Counted from the stretch's first letter, positions 34,682 to 43,977 are shown. The stretch: DNA of 64,000 bases from Mesobacillus subterraneus (GCF_020524355.2 NZ_CP129019.1:1488001-1552000); one strand, 5' to 3'. The notes: generated from the sequence alone by a model not told the origin. Translations and numbers: made by a program.

Positions 34682-35662
34682 ATGTTGATTGATTTGATTA
34701 AGTGTCATGGTTCTCATAATGATTTTTTGCTGATAGATGAAACTGACCGCAATTATAAATTTGATGATTTCAAAAGAAGAGATTTAGCGCTGGCGCTGTG
34801 TGATAGGGAGACGTCAATGGGGGCAGACGGGATCCTGTTCATCCGTCCGAGCAGGGTAGCGGATGCTCAGTATCGGATTTTCAACTCTGATGGTACCGAG
34901 GCATCCATGTGTGGCAATGGGCTTCGCTGTGCAGGACGCTATGTCTGCGAGAAGCTTGGGGTTGAAGAAGCAGTGATTGAAACGATGAAAGCCAATCTCA
35001 AGGTGAAGAAGCATGATGAGATTTTCAGTGATATTCCAACATACCAAGTGGAAATATCACCGGTAACTTTTGAACTCAAAGATTTGCCGTTAAACCTTGA
35101 GCAGGATACGTTGATTCAGGAAAAGATTCCACAGTTATCAGAGGAATTGACATTTACGGCTCTGTCAGTTCCTAATCCTCATCTAACGACTATAGTAAGC
35201 AAAGAGCAATTGAAGTCCAATTTGCAAACGGAATTGAGTGAAAAGGTAAATGGTCCTAATGATCTTTTTCCTGACGGTGTCAATGTCAGTTTTATAAGGG
35301 TCCTTGAAAAGGGGAGTATCTTTGTAAGAACATTTGAACGCGGTGTCGGTTATACGAATGCGTGTGGAACAGCGATGTCCGCTTCGACACTTGTCACCTG
35401 CTTGCTGGGGGAGAATGAACTTGGCCAGCCGATCAATGTATACAATAATGGCGGCATGGTTCAATGCGCTGTTCATAAAGAAGATGAGACCTACTCCATT
35501 GACTTGATCGGCAATGCTACTTTTGTATACACAGCTCAAATAGATGTTGATTTTTCGATAGAGGGATTTCTCACGGAAATCCTGGAACAAGAGGATTTTG
35601 ATGAAGAAATCAAATACAGTAAGCTGCAGGAGCATGCTGGAAAGTACTTAAGCCAATTCTAA
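34682..35662 (+). CDS. dapF: Diaminopimelate epimerase-like protein (DapF paralogue)
   Basis: A 326-residue two-domain PLP-independent epimerase-like protein. The first catalytic Cys is in SMCGNGLRC (about 77) and the second in TNACGTAMS (about 227). It differs from standard DapF: the N-terminal motif is HGSHND rather than HGxGN, the second motif is GVGYTNACGTA rather than GxGET-ACGTG, and a 40-residue C-terminal extension exists. It may be a DapF paralogue known in some bacilli rather than the main lysine-pathway enzyme. GGGGGCG lies upstream. Confidence 0.8.
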   Translation: MLIDLIKCHGSHNDFLLIDETDRNYKFDDFKRRDLALALCDRETSMGADGILFIRPSRVADAQYRIFNSDGTEASMCGNGLRCAGRYVCEKLGVEEAVIETMKANLKVKKHDEIFSDIPTYQVEISPVTFELKDLPLNLEQDTLIQEKIPQLSEELTFTALSVPNPHLTTIVSKEQLKSNLQTELSEKVNGPNDLFPDGVNVSFIRVLEKGSIFVRTFERGVGYTNACGTAMSASTLVTCLLGENELGQPINVYNNGGMVQCAVHKEDETYSIDLIGNATFVYTAQIDVDFSIEGFLTEILEQEDFDEEIKYSKLQEHAGKYLSQF

Positions 35663-35670
35663 AATGAAGA

Positions 35671-35700
35671 AAATCCTGAGGGCTTCCTCAGGATTTTTTT
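35671..35700. terminator. Bidirectional terminator dapF / ligD
   Basis: AAATCCTGAGG / CCTCAGGATTT stem between convergent genes. Confidence 0.92.
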
Positions 35701-37523
35701 GACTTAAGAATATTAAGTACCGGTTCGAAGTTCTGCTCAGTTTTTGCCGCAAAATAATTCCTGAAAGGACATCCTAACTTTTGTACGCGCTGTATGATCG
35801 TTCCAAGTTGGAAGTTCTCAATATTTAAATCCACGTTCACTTCTTCCCAGAATAAGGGAGTCGCTACACCAGCATGCGATTTCCCGCGTGCGGAATATGG
35901 GCAGACAATCGTTTTGCCCTCAGCGTGCTGGATGTAATCAACATATAATCGGTTCCCCCTGTTTTTCTTCAGGCGTTCAATTGTAAAATAATCCGGCTCT
36001 TTAGAAACAAGATAATTCGCGATAAAGGAGGTGAACAGCCTTGTATCATCGTAGCTATAACGGTTGTCAGGAAGCGGGACATAAACCTGAAGTCCTTTAT
36101 TCCCTGAAGTCTTAATAAAGCTGATCAGCTTTAATTCATCCAGGACCTCTTTGATATGAAGCGCAGCTTTGATCGCCAAATGAAAATCTTCTCGTGATGG
36201 CGGGTCAAGGTCAAATACGATCTCATCCGGTCCTTTGCTGTAGATTGTTTGAAAAGGAATATGAAATTCAATGGCGATTTGATTACCGAGCCATATCAAT
36301 GATTTCATATTATTGCAGACAATATACTCAATGCCTTCAGATTTCGAAGTATCGACGAAATCCGGTGCATAATCAGGAACGTTTTTTTGGTAAAAGGCTT
36401 CGCCAAACATTCCGTGAGGATAGCGGATCACCGTTAACATCCGTTTCTCCAGGAATGGAAGCATATAGGGAGAAATCTCCCTTAGATAATGGATGTAATC
36501 AATCTTTTTAATTGGCGGTTCTTTCCAGATCGGCTTATCTGGATGGGTGATACCGATATCCGGAGGAAGATTTTTTTGTTGGAAAACGAATTTTTCATAC
36601 GTGCAGCTATCTGGACTTATATCAAAACGGAACTGATGAAAATGAGGCTCGCGGAGTTGGGCCTCGTAAATTTCCAGATACTTCACATCAAGGCAGATGC
36701 CTGGTTCTAAATAAATGAACTGGGAGTCTTCATCACTTTTATTTTGCTTGATGATTTGATGGAGGGCATTTTTTTCTTCAGGGTTAAAGCCGAAGATCAC
36801 CAGCCCGATTTGATGTATTTTTGAATCTTTGTAAACAGAAATATAAAAGTATCCATTTGATTTCTCATATGCCGTCACAAAACAGGAAACATATTTCCAA
36901 TTTTTCGATTTAATCCACGCTTCTGTCCGTTTTCCTTCTTCCCATTTGCTATTATTTTGTTTGGCAATTATCCCTTCACCATCGTAGATGATCACTTTTT
37001 CCCATAAATCTTTCAAATCAGTTTCACTTGGGACAAGCTGGACCAAGTCATGGTTTTGCTGGTTTGGACTGAGTGGCAGTCCAAGCTCGGAAAACATGGA
37101 TTGAAGCTTTAGCCTCCGATCTTGATACCTTTCAGATGCAATGTTTTTGCCTCTTATTTTCAAAAGGTCAAAAACCATCAGCCGGCATGGATTCCTTTCA
37201 GCTTCGAATTTGATTTTCTCCCTGGACCGCATTCTTCCCCTAATCTGAATCGCTCCGAAATTAGCTTTATAAGGGTTCTCAAGATAAACAAGTTCAGCGT
37301 CCAATGTCAAAGGCAAATAGGGCTGGAACTTTGCTTTAAGAGTGTCCAGGAACTCCGATAATTCCGGAAAAAGAGGTAATAGGGGTTTGCCATTGCGGCT
37401 TGTCAGTTCAATCTCTGTATCCCATTTCAACAAGGCTCGAAAGCCATCGAATTTTATCTCATATCGCCATTCTTCCCCTTGTGGAGTCTCAAATGAAAGT
37501 GTAGGGAGCATAGGTTTTAACAT
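35688..37523 (-). CDS. ligD: ATP-dependent DNA ligase LigD (ligase plus polymerase)
   Basis: A 611-residue non-homologous end-joining ligase. N-terminal ATP-dependent ligase domain with the nucleotidyl-Lys motif EIKFDGFRA, SRNGKP, DAELVY and YDGEGIIAK. C-terminal archaeo-eukaryotic primase-type polymerase domain from about 320 (DEIVFDLDPP holds the metal Asp pair; FIKTSGNKGLQ). No separate nuclease domain, as in B. subtilis LigD. Start at ATG 37523 has AAAGGA at the right spacing. Divergent from ku, its partner in repairing breaks in spores and resting cells. Confidence 0.95.
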   Translation of the reverse strand: MLKPMLPTLSFETPQGEEWRYEIKFDGFRALLKWDTEIELTSRNGKPLLPLFPELSEFLDTLKAKFQPYLPLTLDAELVYLENPYKANFGAIQIRGRMRSREKIKFEAERNPCRLMVFDLLKIRGKNIASERYQDRRLKLQSMFSELGLPLSPNQQNHDLVQLVPSETDLKDLWEKVIIYDGEGIIAKQNNSKWEEGKRTEAWIKSKNWKYVSCFVTAYEKSNGYFYISVYKDSKIHQIGLVIFGFNPEEKNALHQIIKQNKSDEDSQFIYLEPGICLDVKYLEIYEAQLREPHFHQFRFDISPDSCTYEKFVFQQKNLPPDIGITHPDKPIWKEPPIKKIDYIHYLREISPYMLPFLEKRMLTVIRYPHGMFGEAFYQKNVPDYAPDFVDTSKSEGIEYIVCNNMKSLIWLGNQIAIEFHIPFQTIYSKGPDEIVFDLDPPSREDFHLAIKAALHIKEVLDELKLISFIKTSGNKGLQVYVPLPDNRYSYDDTRLFTSFIANYLVSKEPDYFTIERLKKNRGNRLYVDYIQHAEGKTIVCPYSARGKSHAGVATPLFWEEVNVDLNIENFQLGTIIQRVQKLGCPFRNYFAAKTEQNFEPVLNILKSKKS

Positions 37524-37659
37524 GTTCAGCATCCTTTCACACAAGTGCTATTTATATTGTTCCTTATCGGCTGCATACTAGTACGCTGGGAAATGTTTTA
37601 ATGCATGATAAGACAGTTATTAAGCAAATTAGTATTAAAACGAGAAGGTGGAGAATCTA

Positions 37660-38514
37660 ATGCATACTATTTGGAAGGGAAGCATCAGCTTTGGACTTGT
37701 CAATATCCCAATTAAGCTTCATGCTGCGACTGAGGATCGGGACATCAAGCTGAGAACTCTTCATAAAGAGTGCCACTCGCCAATAAAATATGAGAAAACT
37801 TGCCCCGTGTGTGATGTAGAAGTGAAAAATGAAGACATCGTCAAAGCTTACGAATACACTAAAGGTAAGTTTGTTGTCCTTGAGGATGAGGATCTTGAAG
37901 CTTTAAGGAAAGAAAATGAAGATAAAGCAGTGGAAATAATCGACTTCGTTAAGATCAATGAAATCGACCCAATTTATTTTCAGCGAAGCTATTTCATGTC
38001 TCCGAATGAGGGTGGAGGAAAAGCCTATTCTCTGCTAAGGAAGGCTCTGGAAGAATCGCAGAAGGTCGGGATTGCAAAAATAATCATTCGGGCAAAAGAG
38101 CAGCTAGCAGTAGTAAGAGTTTATAATAATACGCTCGTCATGGAGACCATTCATTTTCCTGATGAAGTAAGGAACACGGTAGATGTTCCGAATGTACCAG
38201 AAGAAGATAAAGTAACAGGAAAAGAACTGGAAACGGCCATCATGCTGATTGATCAGCTGACAACGGAGTTTGCACCAGATAAATACAAGGATGATTATCG
38301 GACTGCATTATTAGAGCTTATTGAAGCGAAACGGACAGGAAAAGAAATGGTCACTCCTGCTGAAAAAGAGCCAGTTTCCAATGTAACAGACCTTATGGCA
38401 GCACTGCAGGCTTCTATCGACCGTACCAAACCAGAAAAGAACAAAGAAAAAGCTCCATCAAAGAAGAAAAAGACTGGAGCAAAACCAAAGGCAAAAGAGA
38501 AAAAACAGGCTTAA
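37660..38514 (+). CDS. ku: DNA end-binding protein Ku
   Basis: A 284-residue bacterial Ku starting MHTIWKGSISFGLVNIPIKL, with the core beta-barrel, CPVC pair (about 48-51) and a C-terminal Lys-rich tail (KKKKTGAKPKAKEKK). It binds broken DNA ends and recruits LigD, encoded divergently. ATG 37660 has AAGGTGGAG upstream; the frame opens four codons earlier. In B. subtilis this pair is expressed in the forespore; the 136-base divergent region has no sure SigG promoter. Confidence 0.95.
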   Translation: MHTIWKGSISFGLVNIPIKLHAATEDRDIKLRTLHKECHSPIKYEKTCPVCDVEVKNEDIVKAYEYTKGKFVVLEDEDLEALRKENEDKAVEIIDFVKINEIDPIYFQRSYFMSPNEGGGKAYSLLRKALEESQKVGIAKIIIRAKEQLAVVRVYNNTLVMETIHFPDEVRNTVDVPNVPEEDKVTGKELETAIMLIDQLTTEFAPDKYKDDYRTALLELIEAKRTGKEMVTPAEKEPVSNVTDLMAALQASIDRTKPEKNKEKAPSKKKKTGAKPKAKEKKQA

Positions 38515-38534
38515 ACAATCAAGTGCAATAGTAC

Positions 38535-38563
38535 AGCCGGCCATGACTATGTGGCCGGTTTTT
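38535..38563 (+). terminator. Terminator after ku
   Basis: AGCCGGCCA / TGGCCGGTT stem followed by TTT. Confidence 0.88.
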
Positions 38564-38633
38564 GATTGTGAAATTTTTGAAGGAGATTCATGGACTTAAG
38601 AAGAATACTTTTACAGATAAGGGGGGATTTCTG

Positions 38634-39530
38634 ATGAGAAAAGTACTTGTACTTGGGGGGACCCAGTATTTTGGAAAAAAACTGGTACGAAAGCTTATAG
38701 ACAATGGAGATGAAGTGACAGTAGCCACGAGAGGAACAAAAAGTGATCCTTTTGGTGATGATGTAAAACGGCTGATCATTGATCGCGAAAAGAAAGAGTC
38801 CATGGCTGCAGCCTTCGATGGGCAGTCTTGGGACCTGGTGTATGATCAATCCTGTTTTTCGCCAATGGAGGCCAGGGATACGTCAGAGGCACTAGAGGGG
38901 AAGGCGGACCGCTATATTTTCACCTCTACGCAAGCGGTTTATGACTTTGGCACACTGCATGCTGAAGCTAATTTTATTGCAAATACATATCCCGTTGAAT
39001 ACAAAAACCGGAAGGAATACGTTGGATATGAAGGTTATAAAGAGGCGAAAAGAGCTTCTGAAGCGGTGTTCCATCAACTTGGTTATTTTGAAGTTGCTTC
39101 TGTCCGGTTTCCGATCGTTGTTTCAGAAGATGATTACACGGAACGCCTGAAGTTTCATGTAGATAAAATCCTTTCAGGACAACCAATAGGTATTCCGAAT
39201 CCTGACTTGCGTTATAGCTTCATTCACGCTGAAGAAGCGGCTGATTTCTTGTTGGAAATCGGAAATTCAAAATTTGTGGGGGCAATTAATCCCGGCTCGG
39301 CAGGGGATATTAGTTTAGGAGAATTGGTTGATAAGATTACCTTGCTGACAAATCAAAAAGCGATTGTGGAAAATAGCATAGAAAGCGGCACCGTCTCCCC
39401 GTTTGCATTGCCTGGCTCCTGGTCAATCGACACATCACTAGCATCAGGGCTAGGCTTTAGATTTACCGAACTAAATCAATTGTTCGATCAATTAATACAA
39501 TTTTATATTCAAAAGAGTGACTCGAATTAA
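38634..39530 (+). CDS. NAD-dependent epimerase/dehydratase-like protein
   Basis: A 298-residue atypical/extended SDR. It has the Rossmann motif GGTQYFGKK (about 8-16) and TSTQAVYDFG, with YEGYKEAKRASE carrying the Tyr-x3-Lys pair. The C-terminal half resembles substrate-binding parts of nucleotide-sugar epimerases. Substrate unknown. ATG 38634 has AAGGGGGGAT upstream; the open frame from 38562 crosses the preceding terminator and is not coding. Confidence 0.85.
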   Translation: MRKVLVLGGTQYFGKKLVRKLIDNGDEVTVATRGTKSDPFGDDVKRLIIDREKKESMAAAFDGQSWDLVYDQSCFSPMEARDTSEALEGKADRYIFTSTQAVYDFGTLHAEANFIANTYPVEYKNRKEYVGYEGYKEAKRASEAVFHQLGYFEVASVRFPIVVSEDDYTERLKFHVDKILSGQPIGIPNPDLRYSFIHAEEAADFLLEIGNSKFVGAINPGSAGDISLGELVDKITLLTNQKAIVENSIESGTVSPFALPGSWSIDTSLASGLGFRFTELNQLFDQLIQFYIQKSDSN

Positions 39531-39536
39531 TACAAT

Positions 39537-39572
39537 CCAGGTGCGAAGGTTCAATTTGCACCTGGGTTTTCT
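39537..39572 (+). terminator. Terminator
   Basis: CCAGGTGC / GCACCTGG stem with 14-base loop and TTTTC. Confidence 0.8.
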
Positions 39573-39574
39573 TT

Positions 39575-40020
39575 GTTCTGCCTTCATCGTCGTTATGCCC
39601 TCCCTGCATTCTAACTGTAGCCTTTTTTATTCCAGATAGCTTCAAAATGCTGGATTTTACCTTCTCTGTCAGTCAGAGTAATTGATCCGTAAAGCATGAG
39701 GGAATGAGCCCAAAATTTTCAGTGTGAATGAGTTCGGTGTTAAAACTGTATAAGGACAATCATGCCTATGGTAAAATAGGGAATCAGCAACCGGTTTAAT
39801 GAAATAAAGTATGTTGGAGTTTATAGATTTTGTAGGTTAAGACTTCTGATCGCAACTTTTTGAATTACAGATTCCTATTCATTGCTTCTCATCGTTAATT
39901 TAATAGAACTTTATGGAAGAACCGGAAGTTGAACGGAAGTAATAAAAGGTTTTTTGTGATGGCTGTCAAATAATATTAAGACTAGATTTATTCGCGGTGT
40001 AAGAACGATAAGTTTTTAAC
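39575..40020. other. Intergenic region without a supported gene
   Basis: About 450 bases. The minus strand has a short frame ending IQHFEAIWNKKGYS (about 39618-39700) that may be a gene relic, but it has no ribosome binding site. GTTTTTAACGGGGGG at the end belongs to the next gene's start. Confidence 0.5.
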
Positions 40021-40033
40021 GGGGGGCAGCCAG

Positions 40034-40567
40034 ATGGAAAAGAAAAGAAAATGGAAACTTATGATTTTACCTGCAAGTCTGTTTTTACTGGCTTTTGGTT
40101 TATATGCTGGTTATACAATGTGGGAGCAAGGGAATCTTCAAGGTGTCAAAGGCAATAGCGACTCAAGCAACCTTAAAAACGGAGGTCAGACTGTTGCTGT
40201 ATTCCAGGAAGAGTCTGAACATGAAAACTACTCAACAGTAGGAAGTTTCATTCATGAATTCCATATTAAATATAATGATACTCTTGGTTGGGGAAGAATA
40301 GATTCTGTTGAGTGGGAGGAACAGAGGGAGATAGCTTCAGAAATCATAGCTGTCCTGGCAACTGTCAAAACAGACAACACTGCCCTCCAGGCTGATTTTG
40401 ATACCATCTCCAATTACTCTAGAACCATTGAAGAGGGAAATAAAGATAAGAAGATATTACTACAGCTTCACCGATATTTTCATGATCTTGATATTGAATT
40501 CAACAGTTATAATAAGACAAATGATTATTTCAATGTGACAAAATATAAAGATCCTGAGAATGGTTAA
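40034..40567 (+). CDS. Membrane-anchored protein, unknown
   Basis: A 177-residue protein with one N-terminal helix (about 9-29) and an extracellular, helical, acidic remainder. No motif recognised. GGGGGGCAGC precedes the ATG. It precedes the phosphodiesterase gene by 58 bases and may share its transcript. Confidence 0.65.
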   Translation: MEKKRKWKLMILPASLFLLAFGLYAGYTMWEQGNLQGVKGNSDSSNLKNGGQTVAVFQEESEHENYSTVGSFIHEFHIKYNDTLGWGRIDSVEWEEQREIASEIIAVLATVKTDNTALQADFDTISNYSRTIEEGNKDKKILLQLHRYFHDLDIEFNSYNKTNDYFNVTKYKDPENG

Positions 40568-40625
40568 TCCATTCCCGCCAGGGTAACATAACAGAGAATA
40601 GCAGGCGAAGGGAGTGGGTTCAGCT

Positions 40626-41144
40626 GTGAAAATCGTGGTCATTTCTGACACTCATATGCCGAAAAAAGCTCGGCACTTACCAGATAGGCTGCTCACTGAT
40701 TTAGAAGATTGTGATTACATAATACATGCTGGGGATTGGCAGACTATGGAGCTATATAAAGAGCTTCAACAGTTTGGACCGGTTATTGGAGTTGCCGGAA
40801 ATGTGGATGGTCCTGAACTTAACAGTCTGCTCAAAACAAAAGAAATATTAAGAGCTGGCGATTTTCTTATAGGGATTGTCCACGGACACGGCACCGGGAA
40901 CACTACTGAAAAAAGGGCATTAGAATCATTCAAGGATGACATGGTCGATTGTATTGTATATGGTCATTCTCATATACCTGTCCTAAAGGAAATCAATGGT
41001 GTAATAGTTTTTAATCCGGGCTCCCCGACTGATAAAAGAAGACAGCAGGAATTCTCTTATGGTATTCTGACAGTCGGGGAAGATCTCAGGGCAGAGCATA
41101 TTTTTTTAAAGAGAAAAATTGAAATCGACATAGGCAAATTATAG
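40626..41144 (+). CDS. YfcE/MJ0936-type metallophosphoesterase
   Basis: A 172-residue calcineurin-like phosphoesterase with all family motifs: SDTHMP (about 6-11), HAGDW, GNVD, VHGHG and YGHSHIP. These bind two metal ions. Substrate unknown; relatives hydrolyse model phosphodiesters. GTG 40626 has GGGAGTGGG at proper distance; GTG 40614 is also in frame but lacks spacing. It is followed closely by the next gene. Confidence 0.9.
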   Translation: MKIVVISDTHMPKKARHLPDRLLTDLEDCDYIIHAGDWQTMELYKELQQFGPVIGVAGNVDGPELNSLLKTKEILRAGDFLIGIVHGHGTGNTTEKRALESFKDDMVDCIVYGHSHIPVLKEINGVIVFNPGSPTDKRRQQEFSYGILTVGEDLRAEHIFLKRKIEIDIGKL

Positions 41145-41160
41145 ACAGGAGTGTTATTCA

Positions 41161-41559
41161 ATGATAAAAACCTTTGAAGTGAAATTTCACGCAGAAGACC
41201 AGGTGGAAACAATGAAGGTCCAGAAATTGAGCAGTGAGGATTATGACCAGGCTACTGAAGGCGGAACACGCCATTTATTTGATTTAAATACGAATATAGG
41301 TTTTTTTGTCTTTTTTGATGCAGAAGATAAAGATGGCAAAGAATATTATTTGATGCTTCAATATGAGGACCAGAACGAGGAGCCAACGAATTGCTACGGC
41401 TTCGAACTGAAGGACTTCTATGAATTTTCCGCATTATATTTGAATGATCTGGAATTTACTGAAGAACTTAACGAAGAAGAGGGAGAACTCGGCCCTGTTC
41501 AACACCTTGCCCATCTCCTTTATCATATTATTGAGGAAGGTAAGACAATAGAGGTATAA
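41161..41559 (+). CDS. Acidic conserved hypothetical protein
   Basis: A 132-residue very acidic protein with a beta-rich N-terminal half (KTFEVKFHAEDQ, IGFFVFFDAEDKDGKEYYLML) and acidic C-terminus. No motif known. It begins 16 bases after the phosphoesterase stop behind ACAGGAG, so they likely form an operon. Confidence 0.7.
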   Translation: MIKTFEVKFHAEDQVETMKVQKLSSEDYDQATEGGTRHLFDLNTNIGFFVFFDAEDKDGKEYYLMLQYEDQNEEPTNCYGFELKDFYEFSALYLNDLEFTEELNEEEGELGPVQHLAHLLYHIIEEGKTIEV

Positions 41560-41570
41560 TGAAAAATTAA

Positions 41571-41596
41571 AAAGAGCAGATTTCTGCTCTTTTTAC
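41571..41596. terminator. Bidirectional terminator
   Basis: AAAGAGCAGA / TCTGCTCTTT stem with two-base loop between convergent genes. Confidence 0.9.
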
Positions 41597-41904
41597 TTTG
41601 TTTCCTCATTTGTTTCATCTTCGGCGGGCAAGTTTTCAGCGCAATACTGTTTTACTTGTACCACTTCTTCATCCTCAAGCTCAAAATCGAGAACTTTTTC
41701 TGTTTCCTGTTCGATGAAGTAGCTTTGCAGGATCCGTCTATCTTCTCCGTTTACGAGAAAAAGCACTTTCAAAAGCAGGCCATTTTCAGTAAAAAGCTCG
41801 TCCTCTTCGTCTACCTCAATATTTAAAAAGTATTCATATCTGTTCCCTGTAAGAAGCCCGAATGGATCTTCAAGTAGTTCGACAGTATGTCCAGTAATAT
41901 TCAT
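41593..41904 (-). CDS. DUF6509-like conserved protein
   Basis: A 103-residue acidic protein starting MNITGHTVELLEDPFGLLTGNR and rich in Glu towards the end. It resembles short conserved Bacillus proteins of the DUF6509 type, function unknown. AAAAGGATGAG lies upstream of the ATG. Confidence 0.7.
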   Translation of the reverse strand: MNITGHTVELLEDPFGLLTGNRYEYFLNIEVDEEDELFTENGLLLKVLFLVNGEDRRILQSYFIEQETEKVLDFELEDEEVVQVKQYCAENLPAEDETNEETK

Positions 41905-42082
41905 GTATGCTCATCCTTTTAATTTTGTCACCTCTATTATATATCGAAAACAACAATAACAATCAAGAAATTCGCCGCCGGGAGAAAGAATGCAGGATAG
42001 AGAACAGCTTTTAGGACTCAATGAAAACGGTGTGTATGCAGAAATTGAAACTGGGAACCTATCTCCTTTTATGTCCCATCCA

Positions 42083-42690
42083 GTGTTATTGTGACAGCTT
42101 TTCAGGATATGAGGTCAAAGCTGTCAAGAAACCGGTGTTATTGTGACAGCTTTTCTGGATTTAAGGTTAAAGCTGTCAAGAAACCGGTGTTATTGTGACA
42201 GCTTTTCTGGATTTAAGGTTAAAGCTGTCAAGAATCCAGTGTTATTGTGACAGCTTTTCAGGATATAAGGCTAAAGCTGTCAAGAATCCAGTGTTATTGT
42301 GACAGCTTTTCTGGATTTAAGGTTAAAGCTGTCAAGAATCCAGTGTTATTGTGACAGCTTTTCAGGATATAAGGCTAAAGCTGTCAAGAATCCAGTGTTA
42401 TTGTGACAGCTTTTCAGGATATGAGGTCAAAGCTGTCAAGAATCCGGTGTTATTGTGACAGCTTTTCAAGGTTTGAGGTCAAAGCTGTCAAGAAACCGGT
42501 GTTATTGTGACAGCTTTTCAGGATTTAAGACCAAAGCTGTCAAGAATCTGGTGTTATTGTGACAGCTTTTCAAGGTTTGAGGTCAAAGCTGTCAAGAAAC
42601 CGGTGTTATTGTGACAGCTTTTCAAGATATGAGGTCAAAGCTGTCAAAAATACAGTGTTATTGTGAAAGCTTTTCAGGATATTTTATGCC
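42083..42690. repeat. Tandem array of twelve 52-bp palindromic units
   Basis: Units start with GTGTTATTGTGACAGC at 42083, 42135, 42187, 42239, 42291, 42343, 42395, 42447, 42499, 42551, 42603 and 42655, exactly 52 bp apart; the last is partial. Each has arms TGACAGCTTT and AAAGCTGTCA with a variable centre (CAGGATATGAGGTC, CTGGATTTAAGGTT, CAAGGTTTGAGGTC). There is no open frame across it. It lies 3' to the LysE-family gene on the minus strand. Unlike CRISPR, the repeats are contiguous. Confidence 0.97.
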
Positions 42691-42711
42691 CGAGCACCAA
42701 AGCACTCTTTT

Positions 42712-43332
42712 TCAAAGGAAAAGCTTCAATGCCTGATAACCAAAAAACAGGGCAAAGCCAATCAATGAAAGTCCGGATATAAGGGAAATGAAGGTCAATA
42801 ACCTTGTTGTCAGAAGCTTTCGGAAGCTGCTGGAAATAGCGGCTATAATGATATCCCAGAGAACAAGACCTAGAATGATGCCAAAACTGTAAATGACAAG
42901 TTCTCCGGTTTCATAGGAGGATGCGGTCTTGGCAAGGACAGACCCGTAAATTCCTAGCCAGAATAAAATTGTCAGAGGGTTGGAAATGGACATTATAAAC
43001 CCTGATAAAAAAGATTTGAAACCGGAATTTTCACTTCGGTTATCCATGACGATTTTCCCCGAGTTCATGATTGTTTCTATTCCTGTATACATTAAGACAA
43101 AGAATCCAAACAACCAGAGAAAAGATTGCATGAACGGAGTCTCAAGGAAATTAACAACTCCAAGATAAACAGTCAGCATGTAGATAATATCTGCTGTCAG
43201 AGCTCCTAAGCCAAGCAGCCAGGCCTGGAAAAAGCCACTTTTGATTCCTTTATCCATCTGAGCAGCATTTACTGGCCCAATCGGGGCGGCTAGTGATAAT
43301 CCAAGAAAAATATATCCTAAGAAGACATTCAC
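42712..43332 (-). CDS. LysE-family amino-acid exporter
   Basis: A 206-residue membrane protein with six helices and the LysE/RhtB signature AAPIGPVNAAQ near residues 15-25, plus SGFIMSISNPLTILFWLGI. A second copy, clearly paralogous, is at 44398-45030 on the other strand. The family exports amino acids or small metabolites; substrate unknown. AATACCTCC (reversed GGAGG) precedes the ATG. Confidence 0.9.
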   Translation of the reverse strand: MNVFLGYIFLGLSLAAPIGPVNAAQMDKGIKSGFFQAWLLGLGALTADIIYMLTVYLGVVNFLETPFMQSFLWLFGFFVLMYTGIETIMNSGKIVMDNRSENSGFKSFLSGFIMSISNPLTILFWLGIYGSVLAKTASSYETGELVIYSFGIILGLVLWDIIIAAISSSFRKLLTTRLLTFISLISGLSLIGFALFFGYQALKLFL

Positions 43333-43508
43333 TTATTAAATACCTCCAATAATCAAAGCGTAATGTGCTTGTACTATTTCTATTCAGACATCTGAAGGTG
43401 TACAACCTAAATTTGAATAAATTAAATCTTTTTAATGCGTAGTCTTAATAATTTTTGGAGTTAAAGAATATACTAGTAACTGTTGCGCAGGCACTACCGG
43501 TATGTCGC

Positions 43509-43622
43509 TTTTGGTAAAAATAAGAAAAGTGTGGTAAAATGGAATAGATATCAACTTTCGGATCATTCATTTATTATAAAAAGTTTCATTTGCCAGCTTT
43601 TTATAATAAATGAATTTTTTTA
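43509..43622 (+). ncRNA. Candidate short transcript: promoter followed by strong hairpin
   Basis: TTGGTA, 18-bp spacer, TAAAAT (about 43509-43540) lies about 25 bp before a perfect 19-base stem, ATTCATTTATTATAAAAAG (43565) pairing to 43597-43615, with TTTTTT after it. A transcript would be only about 70 bases. It may simply be an AT-rich terminator; the 87-codon open frame across it is not credible. Confidence 0.3.
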
Positions 43623-43758
43623 TCAATCGAACGATGATAAGGTCTTTTCGAATTTTGTTGCTTGCACTTTTTCATGTGATCCTGTCATTCAGCTTGATTA
43701 TATGCCAGAGGCTACTGATTCGGATTGGACCATACTAAACCTATAGGAGCGTGAGGAA

Positions 43759-43965
43759 ATGGCATTTGGAAGAAAACCGCCTGAAGAGATCGTAACCGCT
43801 GAAACGAAAGTATGGGTATGTACTTCTGATGATTGCAACTGCTGGGTTCGCGACAACTTTAAAAGCAGCAATGTCCCCGCTTGCCCAATTTGTCAAAGTG
43901 ATATGGAGCAGACAACTAAGGTTCTTGAAGTGGTTAATAACCATAGCCAGAATCTAATCGGATAA
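43759..43965 (+). CDS. ydjO: YdjO-like cold-inducible zinc-finger protein
   Basis: A 68-residue protein with two Cys pairs, CTSDDCNCW and CPIC, and a KSSNVP middle, as in the Bacillus YdjO family, described as cold-inducible. Function unknown. AGGAGCGTGAGG precedes the ATG and a strong terminator follows. Confidence 0.8.
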   Translation: MAFGRKPPEEIVTAETKVWVCTSDDCNCWVRDNFKSSNVPACPICQSDMEQTTKVLEVVNNHSQNLIG

Positions 43966-43977
43966 TCATAAGCAAAA

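Noticed and set aside
36194..36710. Plus-strand frames inside ligD
   Set aside because: They are shadows of the well-supported minus-strand ligase gene.
37524..37659. SigG promoter between ligD and ku
   Set aside because: TGCATA and CATGATA both occur, but their spacing of about 27 bp is too large for one promoter.
42083..42690. CRISPR array
   Set aside because: Units are contiguous 52-bp copies without unique spacers, and no cas genes are near.
43483..43746. 87-codon open frame upstream of the ydjO-like gene
   Set aside because: It runs through a perfect terminator-like hairpin and lacks a ribosome binding site.
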